From an uncultured Chryseobacterium sp. (GTDB taxonomy: Bacteria; Bacteroidota; Bacteroidia; Flavobacteriales; Weeksellaceae): 64,000 nt of DNA. The number at the start of each line of letters is the position of its first letter. The stretch's first letter is position 1. A model generated the notes under the pieces. It was not told the DNA's origin, did no database searches, and saw nothing but the letters and a program-made list of their open reading frames with translations. Both the position numbers and the translations under genes were made by a program. Positions 34,261 to 44,379 of this stretch are shown piece by piece. The stretch covers positions 37,387-101,386 of the forward strand of contig CAJYWN010000006.1 in the NCBI GenBank assembly GCA_913778275.1. The letters run 5' to 3'.

Positions 34261-35211
34261 CTATTGTGGTTTAATGCTTACGAATTCTTTTGGATTTTCG
34301 TGGTAATTGAGCTTTTTCTCCAGCGAAGTTCTTATAGAATGTGATAATTCGTCAATAATCTTCTGCTTGAACGTCGGCTTATAATAAATAATGCTGATCT
34401 CTCTATACGGAAAAGGCTTTTTAAATCTGAACACATTTTCTTTCTGCTGATCGGAAAGCTGACTTAATGCAAGCTCCGGCAAAATACTGATCCCTCCTAC
34501 TTTGTCTACCATGTGTACCAGTGTCTGGATATTGGATGCTAAAAAATCAAGGTTTTTCGGTTTCAGGGTATTTTCTTTCAGATGGCAGATATTTTCAAAC
34601 TGATTTCTCAGACAGTTTCCTTCTTCAAGCAGCCATACTTTTTCAACATTCAGCTCTTCCGGAACCACGTAAGAATTTTTCTTATTGGCTTCCGTATCCG
34701 AGCTGTAAATCATCAGTTCTTCATTAAACAGGAAATCCTGATAGAACTCATCTGCGGAATCATAAGGTGTAGAAATAATTCCGGCATCCAGCTCACCGGC
34801 CTTCAGAGCCTTAATGATGTTGTCTGTCGTCATTTCCTTTACATTCATCTGGATTTTCGGGTTATCTTCCAAGAATTTGAAAATCTCTGTAGGAAGAATA
34901 AAAGAAGAAACCGTTGGAATGATTCCGATATTGATGGTACCTCCCAAAATATTATTTAGAAGATTGGCTTTGTTCTTTAGTTCATTGACAGATTCTATAA
35001 TCACCTTCGCCTGATCGATGATTTGAAGGCCCACATCTGTGGTACGGATCGGGTGTGTCGTTCTATCAAAAACTTTTACATCCAGTTCGTCCTCAAATTT
35101 CTGTATCATTGCACTTAACGTAGGCTGCGTAATGAAGCACGCTTGAGCTGCTTTACCAAAATGTTTATACTTATCTACAGCGATAAGATACTCCAGTTGC
35201 TGAATGTTCAT
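34261..35211 (-). CDS. oxyR: OxyR-type LysR-family hydrogen-peroxide sensor
   Basis: The 316-residue regulator has a LysR helix-turn-helix (residues 1-60, HFGKAAQACFITQPTLSAMI) and a periplasmic-binding-type effector domain. Two cysteines, Cys200 and Cys209, lie in LLEEGNCLRNQFENIC. The nine-residue spacing is the same as the redox pair of E. coli OxyR (Cys199 and Cys208). Oxidation to a disulphide would activate catalase transcription. It is divergent from katA, a common arrangement for a regulator and its target. Confidence 0.92.
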   Translation of the reverse strand: MNIQQLEYLIAVDKYKHFGKAAQACFITQPTLSAMIQKFEDELDVKVFDRTTHPIRTTDVGLQIIDQAKVIIESVNELKNKANLLNNILGGTINIGIIPTVSSFILPTEIFKFLEDNPKIQMNVKEMTTDNIIKALKAGELDAGIISTPYDSADEFYQDFLFNEELMIYSSDTEANKKNSYVVPEELNVEKVWLLEEGNCLRNQFENICHLKENTLKPKNLDFLASNIQTLVHMVDKVGGISILPELALSQLSDQQKENVFRFKKPFPYREISIIYYKPTFKQKIIDELSHSIRTSLEKKLNYHENPKEFVSIKPQ

Positions 35212-35343
35212 CTGATTAATATTATCTATGACAAAGATAAAATGTTTTTGGTATTTGTAATTAAAAATTAAAGTAAATTTGATATTTTAATACGTCTATA
35301 CAGACAACTAATATTTAAAACCCGCGAAACAAATCATAAGTAT
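35212..35343. promoter_or_regulatory. Divergent oxyR-katA control region
   Basis: For katA, TAAATTTG lies at 35274-35281 with a TTG upstream (spacing is not ideal). For oxyR, TATCTTTG lies on the - strand at 35239-35232. The interrupted dyads ATTATCTATGACAAAGATAA and ATTTGTAATTAAAAATTAAA are possible OxyR targets, but no full consensus is recognised. Confidence 0.45.
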
Positions 35344-36831
35344 ATGGATTCTAAAAAATTAACGTTAAGCAATGGTGCCCCTTATTATGAGCATCAGGAT
35401 TCGCAGACTGTAGGACCAAGAGGTCCGGTTTTATTGCAGGATTTTGTTTTACAGGAAAATCTTGCCCATTTTGTAAGAGAAAGAATCCCGGAAAGAATTG
35501 TTCATGCCAAAGGTACCGGTGCCTACGGAACGTTTACCGTAACGCACGATATCAGCCAATATACAAAAGCAAAATTATTTTCCAAAGTAGGAAATTCATG
35601 CAGGATGTTTGCCCGTTTTTCTACAGTAGGGGGCGAAAAAGGAAGTGCGGATACCGCAAGAGATCCAAGAGGTTTTGCGCTGAAATTTTATACAGAGGAC
35701 GGAAACTGGGATCTTGTAGGAAACAACACTCCTGTTTTCTTTATTAAAGATGCTAAAAAATTCCCGGACTTTATCCACACCCAAAAAAGAGTTCCAAAAA
35801 CCAATCTTAAAAGTGCTACTATGATGTGGGATTTTTGGAGCCTCAATCCCGAATCCCTTCATCAGGTCCTGATTTTGATGTCCGACAGAGGAACACCTTA
35901 CGGATACCGCCATATGCACGGTTTCGGATCGCACACTTTTTCGATGATTAATGATAAAAATGAGAGAGTATGGGTAAAATTTCATCTCAAAACAAAACAG
36001 GGAATAAAAAACTTTACCGATGCGGAAGCTGTAAAAATGGCCGGTGAGAATCCCGATTTTGCACAGGAGGACCTATGCAATGCCATTGAAGAAGGAAACT
36101 TTCCGAAGTGGACCATGTACATCCAGGTAATGACGGAAGAACAAGCCAGAGATTTCCGATGGAATCCTTTTGATATCACCAAAGTATGGTTTCAGGCAGA
36201 CTTTCCTTTAATTGAAGTAGGTGAAATGGAACTAAATGAAGTTCCTGTCAATTATTTTGCTCATGTTGAGCAATCCACTTTCTCTCCGAGTAACCTGATA
36301 AACGGAATCAGCTTTTCTCCGGATAAAATGCTTCAGGGAAGACTGTTCTCTTATCCTGACGCACATCGCTACAGAGTAGGTGTTAACGCCCATCATCTTG
36401 AAGTAAACAGATGCCCTTTTGCGGTAAACAATTATCAGCGCGATGGTTTCATGGCAGACTCCGGCCAGTATCAGGACAAACCGAATTACCATCCGAACAG
36501 TTTTGATGATATTAAGCCGGATCCATCTTATAAAAATTACGAATACGAACTGGACAGCGCCCATGTAGCCAATTACAGCAGAAATGAAAACGATGATGAC
36601 CACTACACTCAGCCCGGATTATTATATTCTAAAGCTATGAGTCCTGATGACAGACAAAATCTCGTTAACAATATCGTGGGAAGCATGAAAGGAATTACGG
36701 GTCCTAAAAAAGATGAAATCATCAACCGACAGCTTTGTCATTTTTTCAGAGCCAATATTGAGCTGGGTATGAAAGTTGCGACACAACTTAATGTAGTTAT
36801 AGACGCCAATATGATGAATCATTCTAAATAA
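35344..36831 (+). CDS. katA: Monofunctional haem catalase, small-subunit clade
   Basis: The 495-residue enzyme dismutates hydrogen peroxide. The catalytic histidine lies in [12 protein letters not shown], the distal asparagine region is [19 protein letters not shown], and the proximal haem ligand Tyr337 is in [12 protein letters not shown]. There is no extra C-terminal flavodoxin-like domain, so it belongs to the small-subunit group. No signal peptide is seen. Control by the divergent OxyR is likely. Confidence 0.97.
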   Translation: MDSKKLTLSNGAPYYEHQDSQTVGPRGPVLLQDFVLQENLAHFVRERIPERIVHAKGTGAYGTFTVTHDISQYTKAKLFSKVGNSCRMFARFSTVGGEKGSADTARDPRGFALKFYTEDGNWDLVGNNTPVFFIKDAKKFPDFIHTQKRVPKTNLKSATMMWDFWSLNPESLHQVLILMSDRGTPYGYRHMHGFGSHTFSMINDKNERVWVKFHLKTKQGIKNFTDAEAVKMAGENPDFAQEDLCNAIEEGNFPKWTMYIQVMTEEQARDFRWNPFDITKVWFQADFPLIEVGEMELNEVPVNYFAHVEQSTFSPSNLINGISFSPDKMLQGRLFSYPDAHRYRVGVNAHHLEVNRCPFAVNNYQRDGFMADSGQYQDKPNYHPNSFDDIKPDPSYKNYEYELDSAHVANYSRNENDDDHYTQPGLLYSKAMSPDDRQNLVNNIVGSMKGITGPKKDEIINRQLCHFFRANIELGMKVATQLNVVIDANMMNHSK

Positions 36832-36859
36832 ATATCATTAATTACACAACAAATACAAT

Positions 36860-36893
36860 AAAAAGGAAAAAAGATTGACTTTTTTTCCTTTTT
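36860..36893 (+). terminator. Terminator downstream of katA
   Basis: AAAAAGGAAAAAAG and CTTTTTTTCCTTTTT pair with a single bulge around ATTGA. The A/T-rich stem is followed by TATTATAA. It lies 28 bases after the catalase stop. Confidence 0.6.
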
Positions 36894-36943
36894 ATTATAA
36901 AAAATTTATAATTTGCACGGAATAATATTTTATATGTTGAAAA

Positions 36944-37711
36944 ATGGGTTACGAAAATATATTATTAGATAAACAAGATAAAATATCTACTATTATTATC
37001 AACCGTCCTGAAAGTTTAAATGCATTAAATGCCAAAACAATCAGTGAATTAAGCTCGGCTTTAGAAGAATTAAATACAGACGCAGATTGCAGAGTGATCA
37101 TTCTTACAGGAAGCGGCGAAAAGTCTTTCGTTGCAGGAGCTGACATCAAAGAATTCAGTGATTTTGGGCAGGAAAGAGCAGAAGAACTTGCCAGAAACGG
37201 ACAAAATTCATTATTCAATAAAATAGAAAACATGACCATGCCCGTAATTGCAGCTGTAAACGGCTTCGCTTTGGGCGGCGGTCTGGAGCTTGCTATGGCA
37301 TGCCACATCAGATACGCATCGGAAAATGCCAAACTGGGATTACCTGAAGTAACATTAGGACTTATTCCGGGTTATGGAGGAACCCAAAGACTTCCGAAGC
37401 TTGTTGGAAAAGGTATTGCCAACGAAATGATCTTCTCTGCCAAAATGATCCCGGCTCACAGAGCAAAGGAAATAGGGCTGGTAAATGAAGTATATCCTGT
37501 GGAAGAATTATTAACCAAAACAAAAGAATTGGCCAACGTTATTGCTCACAATTCCCCGATGGCAATATCCAGAGCAATTCATGCTGTAAATTTATCAGAT
37601 ACGGATAAAGGTTTTGAAACCGAGATCAGATATTTCGGAGAGCTTTTTGACTTAGATGATAAAAAAGAAGGAGTTTCTGCGTTTCTTGAAAAAAGAAAAC
37701 CCAACTTCTAA
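36944..37711 (+). CDS. Enoyl-CoA hydratase/isomerase family protein
   Basis: The 255-residue crotonase has the oxyanion-hole segments SFVAGADIKEF and GFALGGGLELAMACHI. The catalytic glutamates are in LGLPEVTLGLIPGYGGTQRL. It therefore resembles the true hydratase subgroup (FadB/PaaF/Crt-like), which hydrates trans-2-enoyl-CoA. The pathway is not clear from its neighbours, since the next gene is a deaminase. A membrane or signal segment is absent. Confidence 0.9.
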   Translation: MGYENILLDKQDKISTIIINRPESLNALNAKTISELSSALEELNTDADCRVIILTGSGEKSFVAGADIKEFSDFGQERAEELARNGQNSLFNKIENMTMPVIAAVNGFALGGGLELAMACHIRYASENAKLGLPEVTLGLIPGYGGTQRLPKLVGKGIANEMIFSAKMIPAHRAKEIGLVNEVYPVEELLTKTKELANVIAHNSPMAISRAIHAVNLSDTDKGFETEIRYFGELFDLDDKKEGVSAFLEKRKPNF

Positions 37712-37754
37712 ATGTACCCTTAATAAAAATTATTTCGAAAAACGATGTTGTTGT

Positions 37755-38177
37755 ATGAATAAGTTTGATAAAGCTTATCTAAAGATGGCTCAGGAGTGGG
37801 CAAAACTTTCCTACTGTAAACGAAAGCAGGTAGGAGCTCTTATCGTAAAAGATAGGATGATTATTTCAGATGGTTACAATGGTACCCCATCAGGTTTCGA
37901 AAACTGCTGTGAAGATGAGGAAGGCAAAACACACTGGTATGTCCTGCACGCAGAAGCCAATGCCATTTTAAAGCTGGCCGCATCCACACAGTCTGCAAAA
38001 GGAGCTACGTTATATTTAACGCTGTCTCCCTGCAAAGAATGCAGTAAGCTCATCTTGCAGGCCGGAATCAACAGGCTGGTCTATATTAATGAGTATTCGG
38101 ACGATGACGGAATATCATTTTTAAAAAACCATGGTATTGAAATAATCCAGATTTCGGACTATGAACTAAAAAAATAA
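37755..38177 (+). CDS. dCMP/cytidine deaminase-family zinc enzyme (ComEB-like)
   Basis: I start at MNKFDKAYLKMAQEW; the longer frame from 37656 overlaps the previous gene and adds an atypical basic stretch. The 140-residue protein has the zinc site HAEANAIL and TLSPCKECSKLI, typical of deoxycytidylate deaminases, which convert dCMP to dUMP. NGTPSGFENC matches the nucleotide-binding segment of that subgroup. XerD starts six bases after its stop. Confidence 0.88.
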   Translation: MNKFDKAYLKMAQEWAKLSYCKRKQVGALIVKDRMIISDGYNGTPSGFENCCEDEEGKTHWYVLHAEANAILKLAASTQSAKGATLYLTLSPCKECSKLILQAGINRLVYINEYSDDDGISFLKNHGIEIIQISDYELKK

Positions 38178-38183
38178 CACAAC

Positions 38184-39098
38184 ATGACTTGGGATGAAAA
38201 AATTAAGGATTTTGAAATTTTTCTTCGTTTCGAAAGAAATTTTTCAGAAAACACTCTTGATGCGTACATTAGGGACATTAAAAAACTAAAAGAATACGCA
38301 GAAGAAGATTTAGAAAATGTGGGGCCAGATACTATTCAGTACGAAAACCTGCAGGAGTATATTTTTAATCTTTCCAAAAAGAAATTCAGCGAACGGTCAC
38401 AGGCAAGATGGATATCGTCTATAAAGGCATTTTTCAAATATCTTGTTGAGGACGAATTTCGCAAGGACAATCCGGCTACTTTACTCGAAGGGCCAAAACT
38501 CGGGCTATATCTGCCTGATACTTTAACACTTCCGGATATCAACAAAATTATCGGCGCCATTGAACTTGACTCCGATCTTGGAAAACGAAACCAGTGCATT
38601 ATTGAAGTACTCTACGGATGCGGGCTGCGGGTATCGGAACTTATTGAGATTAAGATCTCCAATATCAATTTCCAGGAACACTATATTAGAGTATTGGGGA
38701 AAGGTAACAAAACGCGTTTTGTTCCGCTTGCGGATTACACTGCCGGATTATTGTTAAGCTATATCTCGGATATACGTTCGAAAATTAAGGTCAGCAAAAG
38801 ATATGAAGACACTCTCTTTCTGAACAGCAGAGGAACGTCCATGTCAAGAGTTATCGTTTTTTTAATTATAAAAGAACTTACGGACAAGGCGGGGGTGAGC
38901 AAAAAGATTTCACCGCACACCTTCAGGCACTCTTTTGCAACACACTTGCTTCAGAATGGCGCAGACCTCCGCTATATTCAGGAGATGTTGGGCCATTCAA
39001 GTATTACCACAACGGAAATTTACACTCATCTTAAAACAGAAGAACTTCGGGATGTAATTTTAAATTATCACCCGAGAAATATGAATATTGCTCAATGA
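38184..39098 (+). CDS. xerD: Tyrosine recombinase XerD
   Basis: The 304-residue recombinase has an N-terminal core-binding domain (residues 1-95) and a catalytic domain. Active residues are Arg149 (GLRVSEL), Lys173 (GKGNKTR), His245 and Arg248 (SPHTFRHSFATHLL), His271 (GHSSI), and nucleophile Tyr280 (EIYTHL). The build fits the housekeeping XerC/XerD pair that resolves chromosome dimers at dif, rather than a phage integrase. No attachment site or mobile neighbour is present. Confidence 0.92.
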   Translation: MTWDEKIKDFEIFLRFERNFSENTLDAYIRDIKKLKEYAEEDLENVGPDTIQYENLQEYIFNLSKKKFSERSQARWISSIKAFFKYLVEDEFRKDNPATLLEGPKLGLYLPDTLTLPDINKIIGAIELDSDLGKRNQCIIEVLYGCGLRVSELIEIKISNINFQEHYIRVLGKGNKTRFVPLADYTAGLLLSYISDIRSKIKVSKRYEDTLFLNSRGTSMSRVIVFLIIKELTDKAGVSKKISPHTFRHSFATHLLQNGADLRYIQEMLGHSSITTTEIYTHLKTEELRDVILNYHPRNMNIAQ

Positions 39099-39607
39099 AA
39101 ATATTGAAATATTGCCCAAGCTGCGGCAAAGAATCTCTGAACTGGGACAGCGAAAAGAAGTGGAGCTGTCCCGAATGTAGTTTCACTCTTTATAATAATG
39201 TAGCCGGAGCGGTAGCAGTGGTTATACGGTATGAAAATGAAATTTATCTTACAAGAAGGAACAGAGATCCGAAAAAAGGAAAGCTTGATCTTCCGGGAGG
39301 CTTCGTAGATCCTCGGGAAAGTGCTGAAGAAACCTGTAAAAGAGAGCTTTTTGAAGAACTGCGGCTTGAGGTGGATATTTCAAATCTAAAGTATATCACA
39401 AGCCTTCCGAATGTATATCAGTATAAAGAAATAGACTACAATACGATTGATCTTTTTTACGAATATAACGTTTCGGAAAAGTTTAAGGGGCAACTTGATA
39501 TTTCTGAAATTTCAGATGCAGTTTGGATTCCTTTGAAAGAATTAAATCCAGAGGAAATTGCATTTGATTCACAGAAAAAGTTTTTTGAAAGCTACTTACA
39601 GAATTAA
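39095..39607 (+). CDS. Nudix hydrolase with N-terminal zinc ribbon
   Basis: Residues 1-30 form a zinc ribbon (CPSCGKES and CPEC), followed by a Nudix domain. Its box, GGFVDPRESAEETCKRELFE then EL, has all required acidic residues. Relatives with this build include NADH pyrophosphatases and ADP-ribose hydrolases. The exact substrate is not evident. It overlaps xerD by four bases (ATGA). Confidence 0.9.
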   Translation: MKILKYCPSCGKESLNWDSEKKWSCPECSFTLYNNVAGAVAVVIRYENEIYLTRRNRDPKKGKLDLPGGFVDPRESAEETCKRELFEELRLEVDISNLKYITSLPNVYQYKEIDYNTIDLFYEYNVSEKFKGQLDISEISDAVWIPLKELNPEEIAFDSQKKFFESYLQN

Positions 39608-39655
39608 TACCCAATACAACTCCACAGATAAATCAATTATAATCTGTGGAATTTT

Positions 39656-40114
39656 TTAATACGATTTTGCATTCAGCATTTCCTGGAAATACTGAATAAG
39701 TAACATCCGTTCCGCTTCAGACAAGTTAGCCTCTTTATGATAAACAATGTAGCCGGGCAAAGGCATGGTTTTGTCCTGTATAGTCTGAACAGACTTCTCC
39801 AGCATGCTTTTTTTCAAATCCTGATTATAATTTTTCCAGATCGAAAAGTTCAGATGCTCCCTGCCTTCGTTAATATGGCTTTTAACAGACCAGGAAATTG
39901 GTGCTACATAAGCATAGCCGGGATATATCGTTTCATCGGAATGGCAGTCGTAACAGGCACCTTTAATCAGTCCCCTGATTTTTAAAGGCGTTTTCTTTAC
40001 ATCGACAAAATTTACTTTATGGTCAACCGGCCTGTTTATATTATCTGTAGGAATAAATTGAATGAGTGCAAAACCCACCAGACACCAAAAAAGTATTTTT
40101 TTAAATATTTTCAT
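39656..40114 (-). CDS. Haem-binding domain protein, membrane-anchored
   Basis: The 152-residue protein has an N-terminal membrane helix (FKKILFWCLVGFALIQFI). A single c-type haem motif, CYDCH, lies in GACYDCHSDETIYPGYAYVA. This is the arrangement of the small haem-binding domain family found with cytochromes in Bacteroidota. It may take part in periplasmic electron transfer. It sits two bases downstream of a large lipoprotein gene, so both are probably on one transcript. Confidence 0.85.
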   Translation of the reverse strand: MKIFKKILFWCLVGFALIQFIPTDNINRPVDHKVNFVDVKKTPLKIRGLIKGACYDCHSDETIYPGYAYVAPISWSVKSHINEGREHLNFSIWKNYNQDLKKSMLEKSVQTIQDKTMPLPGYIVYHKEANLSEAERMLLIQYFQEMLNAKSY

Positions 40115-40116
40115 GA

Positions 40117-41877
40117 TTACCTAACCGGTGTGAGCGAAGCTTTATCTGTTTTTAATTCCTGCTTTACTCCTGTTTTTGGAGTATCAGATAATGCCGGAGA
40201 TGTACTGTTATTCGTATTTTGAGTTCCGAATTTTGCTGTATCCAACACTCTGGTATCTTTCAGGTCCCATTTTTCGTTGCTGTCCCAAAGGGGCCTTACG
40301 ATAACCGTTTTGTAATAAATATAAGAGTCTTCCGCAAAAATACCGTTTTGGAAGTCAGCTTCATCCCAGTATTTATTTTCATTATTATCAACAAGAATTC
40401 TTACAATATATTCCGCAGGTTTAAGGATATCAAATCTCACATCGCTGCCTTTGGTATATTTCTGGTACAAGACTTTTTCCGAGCTGTCTACCAGCTGAAT
40501 CCAATAACTTGAAGAAGGAGTATTTTCCAGCTTAAAGGTAAGACTTCCGTAGTTTTCGACTTTATCGATCTCAAAATCAAAACGTTTTGACTGATAATTT
40601 TTAGCATAGAAAGAAGAAACCGTTTCTTTAGGGACGGTAAGCTGGTATTTTTTACCCGAAACAAAATCTGCATTTACGATGATCTGATAAGGGTTAGTCG
40701 CAGAAATCCTTGCGGTGAAAGGAAGTGTATTCAGGCTGTCTCCTGCCACCCTGAAAGCCCATTTGTCTGTATTAAGGTTTGTGATATAGTAATTTGAACT
40801 TATTTTAAAATCTTCCTTCGGAGCAAGCATTCCGCCACCGTTGTCACTGTTTACATCCATTGTATTCTTCGTGTTGTAACGGTAGAAAAGAGAAGCAGCG
40901 TAGAGTGTATCCTTTTTATTTCCGGCATTATATCCGAACTTAAGGTTTTCAACGGTGGTTTGTCCGAGATTACTTTTTACCGCATCAAACCAGATTCTCA
41001 CGGAATCCGATTTAGGAGCGTGGGTCACTTTATAGTCCGTAAGCTTTTCATTTTGAGACTGTACCTTAACACTATCCGGTCTTCCTTCAAAAGTCATTAA
41101 CGCACCTCCCGGTACTTCCTTCATCTCTAGGTATTTTAAAGGCTTTTTAGACGGATATAGCTTTATATTTAATCCTGATATGGATTTTTCTATTATCACA
41201 GATTCTTTCTGAAAGCCTACCTTTTCCTTTCCCGGATCGTATATGGAATTACCGTTATCATCTTCAAAAGCAATGATTCTGTACTTGCCCGGAGCCAGAT
41301 AGTTCAGCTCATAATAGCCGTCATCATCAACTTTCGTTATATAATAAGGCTTTTGTCTATAATCAATAGTATCTTTTTCCTGATAAAGACCCACAACAGA
41401 TTTATTCTCAGCTGCTTTTTTGAGTGAAGAAGCATCTCTTACTTCTCCGCTGACATAAAGATCATCCAGCTTGTCACCAGTCGAAAAAGCGAAGTTGAAA
41501 TATCTCAATACATTATTTTCGTTATTATCCGAAATGGAGTTTCCGAAATTGAAATTGTACGTTGTATTAGCCTGCAGGGTATCGCTCCACTGGATAAGCA
41601 CAAACTTATTGGCAATACTGGAAGGAATAATCCTGGTAATATTTTTAATCGGCGGAGAAATGCTTAGATTCTTATTAATGTCTTTCAGCGTCACATATTC
41701 ATCAAAATCAAGGCGCAACTCTTTAATATCTCGCGGAACATTAATTCTTGCAGTATCGATATTTGAGCCTAAAAATTTTGGCGCTAACGTATCTTTCGGG
41801 CCTCCTACAGGCGATCCAACTCTTGCACAGGACTGCAAAAGAAAGCCAATGACCAATAATAAAAGAAGTCTTTTCAT
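40117..41877 (-). CDS. Large lipoprotein with N-terminal Ig-like (SbsA-type) domain
   Basis: I start at MKRLLLLLVIGFLLQSC, a lipoprotein signal with Cys17; the longer frame adds an unlikely extension. SPVGGPKDTLAPKFLGS is the usual opening of Bacteroidota Ig-like domain lipoproteins. A bacterial Ig domain follows, then a carboxypeptidase-regulatory-like stretch (GYYELNYLAPGKYRIIAFED), and the last third repeats beta-sandwich patterns. It probably acts at the outer membrane, with no known enzymatic role. Confidence 0.8.
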   Translation of the reverse strand: MKRLLLLLVIGFLLQSCARVGSPVGGPKDTLAPKFLGSNIDTARINVPRDIKELRLDFDEYVTLKDINKNLSISPPIKNITRIIPSSIANKFVLIQWSDTLQANTTYNFNFGNSISDNNENNVLRYFNFAFSTGDKLDDLYVSGEVRDASSLKKAAENKSVVGLYQEKDTIDYRQKPYYITKVDDDGYYELNYLAPGKYRIIAFEDDNGNSIYDPGKEKVGFQKESVIIEKSISGLNIKLYPSKKPLKYLEMKEVPGGALMTFEGRPDSVKVQSQNEKLTDYKVTHAPKSDSVRIWFDAVKSNLGQTTVENLKFGYNAGNKKDTLYAASLFYRYNTKNTMDVNSDNGGGMLAPKEDFKISSNYYITNLNTDKWAFRVAGDSLNTLPFTARISATNPYQIIVNADFVSGKKYQLTVPKETVSSFYAKNYQSKRFDFEIDKVENYGSLTFKLENTPSSSYWIQLVDSSEKVLYQKYTKGSDVRFDILKPAEYIVRILVDNNENKYWDEADFQNGIFAEDSYIYYKTVIVRPLWDSNEKWDLKDTRVLDTAKFGTQNTNNSTSPALSDTPKTGVKQELKTDKASLTPVR

Positions 41878-41902
41878 GAAGATGTTTACGCAAAAATAAA
41901 CA

Positions 41903-43165
41903 TTATTCTCCATAAACGTCACCATGTCCTTTTATTGTATCTTTCCCGTCGCTCATTACACTGTGGAGTTTATCTTTCTGAGCCGGAAAATCTTCAAACA
42001 ATCCTGACAGGGCAAGTGCCGTATACACTTTCCCGGAATATCTGTTTCCAATGGCGATAATCGTGACTTTAGATTTCAGAAGGTGTGCAAATACAGAGTT
42101 GGTACCGTGCCACCAACCGTTATGGTATGTGAGTTTTTCGCCATTATCAAAAATTTTCATTCTGAAACCCAATCCGTAATTATTCGTTCCCAGCTTTTCG
42201 TTGCTGTATGGCGTAAAGACCTGCTCCATGAGTTCAGGCTTTAAAAAATCTTTGGAAAACATTGCTTTGGAGAAATTGTAAAGATCTCTCGGCGTGGTGT
42301 ACACATTTTTGTCTCCATAAATGAGATCCAACCGGTCTAAAGGATAGAGTCTGTTTCCGCCGTAATAAAATGACTGTGAGGCAGTGGAAATATCTTTTTC
42401 CTGAAAGATAAACGTATTTTTCATTTTAAGTGGATCAAAAACCATTTCTTTCATGGCCTGCGGAAAAGGAGTGTTGGTAACCTTTTCAATCAGCAGCGCA
42501 AGCATGGCAAAATTGGTATTGCAATACATGAATCCCGTATCTGTATCTCTGGCAAGATCCGGCTTGTACTTAATGATCATATTTAAAATATCCTGATTCG
42601 TGATGAATGCTTTGGAAAGTTCAGCAGGGGCCGGCTGTATTTTGGTGATAAAATACTCATATTTCGGGAGGCCGCTTCTCTGATCAAGTAATGTTTTAAC
42701 GGTAACATCCGGATAAGGAAATCCCGGGAAAAACTTCGTAAGATGATCGTCGAGATTTATTTTACCGGCTTCTACCAGCTTGAGCATTGCCATTGCCGTA
42801 AGAGTTTTTGATACCGAAGCAACATGAAGCGGAGTATTTCTGTCAATAGGATTCTGATTACCCTCTCTTGCAAAACCCCTGTAATTTTCATACAGAATAT
42901 CGTCGCCTTTGGCCACAAGAATTCCACCGCTGAGATTGCCTCTTTCCCATACTCTTTTATAATACTGATCGATATATCGTGAAAGGGATGCTTTATCCGG
43001 AATCTGGCTGTCTTCTTTCGTAAAAACTTTACTTAAATCTACGTTTCCGTAATTCGGGAGATTGGTGGTGCTTTCAGTGGCTGCTTCCTGATTTTCAGCT
43101 TTGTTTTTACACGAAAAAAGAGTCACACAGGCAGTGATAATAAGTACAAGATTACGCATCCTCAT
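41903..43165 (-). CDS. Serine hydrolase (beta-lactamase class C/penicillin-binding family) lipoprotein
   Basis: I choose the start MRMRNLVLIITACVTLFSC; the longer frame (43186) is less likely. The lipobox is LFSC. The catalytic motifs are SVSK (SxxK, nucleophile Ser) in HVASVSKTLTAMAML and YCN in FMYCNTNFAML, with a third HNGWWHG near the end. This is the arrangement of EstB/ClbP-like and D-aminopeptidase-like hydrolases. Cleavage of peptides or antibiotics is possible but unproven. Confidence 0.85.
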   Translation of the reverse strand: MRMRNLVLIITACVTLFSCKNKAENQEAATESTTNLPNYGNVDLSKVFTKEDSQIPDKASLSRYIDQYYKRVWERGNLSGGILVAKGDDILYENYRGFAREGNQNPIDRNTPLHVASVSKTLTAMAMLKLVEAGKINLDDHLTKFFPGFPYPDVTVKTLLDQRSGLPKYEYFITKIQPAPAELSKAFITNQDILNMIIKYKPDLARDTDTGFMYCNTNFAMLALLIEKVTNTPFPQAMKEMVFDPLKMKNTFIFQEKDISTASQSFYYGGNRLYPLDRLDLIYGDKNVYTTPRDLYNFSKAMFSKDFLKPELMEQVFTPYSNEKLGTNNYGLGFRMKIFDNGEKLTYHNGWWHGTNSVFAHLLKSKVTIIAIGNRYSGKVYTALALSGLFEDFPAQKDKLHSVMSDGKDTIKGHGDVYGE

Positions 43166-43222
43166 GAATTTCAAAATGAGCGGCAATTTAATAAAACTGA
43201 AAATAATGAGTAAATATTGATT

Positions 43223-43265
43223 ATAAATTATGAATTATTTAACATAAAAATAATTCGTAATTTAT
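43223..43265. repeat. Long AT-rich inverted repeat
   Basis: ATAAATTATGAATTATT and AATAATTCGTAATTTAT pair over 17 bases with one G-U, with a 9-base loop. It lies between the serine hydrolase gene and the dehydrogenase gene on the - strand and may act as a terminator-like structure, but no clear U-tract follows. Confidence 0.5.
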
Positions 43266-43283
43266 GCTTCATAAATTTATTAA

Positions 43284-44234
43284 TTAATGAATCGACTGAA
43301 AATGATCTGAAAACTGAGCAAGAATTTTATCAACGATTACCTGCGCTAGTTTTTCTTTACTTTGAACTGTCCAGCCTGCAATATGGGGTGTTACGATCAC
43401 TTTATCGGATTCGAGCAGGAACTGCAGATCTTCGTTTTCGGTTTCGAGCTTTTCAAAAGAAGATTTTTCGTATTCCAGAACATCAAGGCATGCTCCTCTT
43501 ATTTTCCCGGATTTTATAGCTTTCACAAGGCTTTTGGTTTCCACATTTTTTCCACGGGCAGTATTGACGAAATAAAAGTCCTTCTTCATTTCTGAAATAA
43601 AGGGGCCGTCCACAAGATAATACGATTCTTCCGTCAAAGGAATATGGAGACTAAGAACTTCTGCTCTTTCTTTAAGCTCATCCAGAGAGACCTGAGTAGC
43701 ATATTCATCAGAAAGGCCAGGAAGAATATCATGGAAAATCACGTTACATCCGAAACCCGAGAGTCTTTTAGCAGTCGCTTTACCCATATTCCCATATCCG
43801 ATGAGGCCTACCGTTTTTCCCAAAAGTTCATCACCTCTGTTTTCTTCCCTGAGCCAGATTCCGTTTTTTACTTCCTGAGATGCGATAAAAAGCCTGTTCA
43901 TAAGGATCAGCAACATTCCTACCACGTGCTCCGCTACAGAATCACGGTTTCCTTCCGGAGAATTGATCAGCTGAATTCCCAATTTCTGCGCTACAGGAAT
44001 ATCAATATTTTCCATGCCCGCCCCTACTCTTGCAATGAATTTCAGATTTATGGCATGTTCCAGAAAATTTTTGTCTAAAGGAATTCTGCTTCGGATGATG
44101 ATACCGTCATAGTTTTCAATCTTACGGCAGACCTCATCATAGGAAGAGGTAAAATCTTCTTCCAGAATAAAGTTTTTAGCCAGAAGCTGTTCGGTAATCA
44201 GAGGGTGGTTTTTATCTAAAAGAAGTATTTTCAT
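43284..44234 (-). CDS. D-2-hydroxyacid dehydrogenase (phosphoglycerate-dehydrogenase-like)
   Basis: The 316-residue NAD-dependent enzyme has the nucleotide site VGLIGYGNMGKATAKRLSGF and the catalytic segments AEHVVGMLL, VNTARGKNVE and VTPHIAGWT, with the Arg/Glu/His triad of the family. There is no C-terminal ACT domain, so it is a short type like SerA of Bacteroidota or a glyoxylate reductase. Serine biosynthesis is a possibility. No serB or serC is adjacent. Confidence 0.85.
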   Translation of the reverse strand: MKILLLDKNHPLITEQLLAKNFILEEDFTSSYDEVCRKIENYDGIIIRSRIPLDKNFLEHAINLKFIARVGAGMENIDIPVAQKLGIQLINSPEGNRDSVAEHVVGMLLILMNRLFIASQEVKNGIWLREENRGDELLGKTVGLIGYGNMGKATAKRLSGFGCNVIFHDILPGLSDEYATQVSLDELKERAEVLSLHIPLTEESYYLVDGPFISEMKKDFYFVNTARGKNVETKSLVKAIKSGKIRGACLDVLEYEKSSFEKLETENEDLQFLLESDKVIVTPHIAGWTVQSKEKLAQVIVDKILAQFSDHFQSIH

Positions 44235-44379
44235 GCTATATTTTTAAAACACTAATGACACTAATGGTTTTGCACAATGGCACAAACGAAATTACGTTAA
44301 TATTTTTTTATATTTGTTCTGCAAAGGTAGTTACAAAGATTCAGAAACGGCTTTTGTAAATCGAATTTTTTAGTTTTCT

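Noticed and set aside
38184..39098. Integrase of a mobile island
   Set aside because: Its features fit housekeeping XerD, and it is flanked by dCMP deaminase and Nudix genes with no attachment repeats or tRNA.
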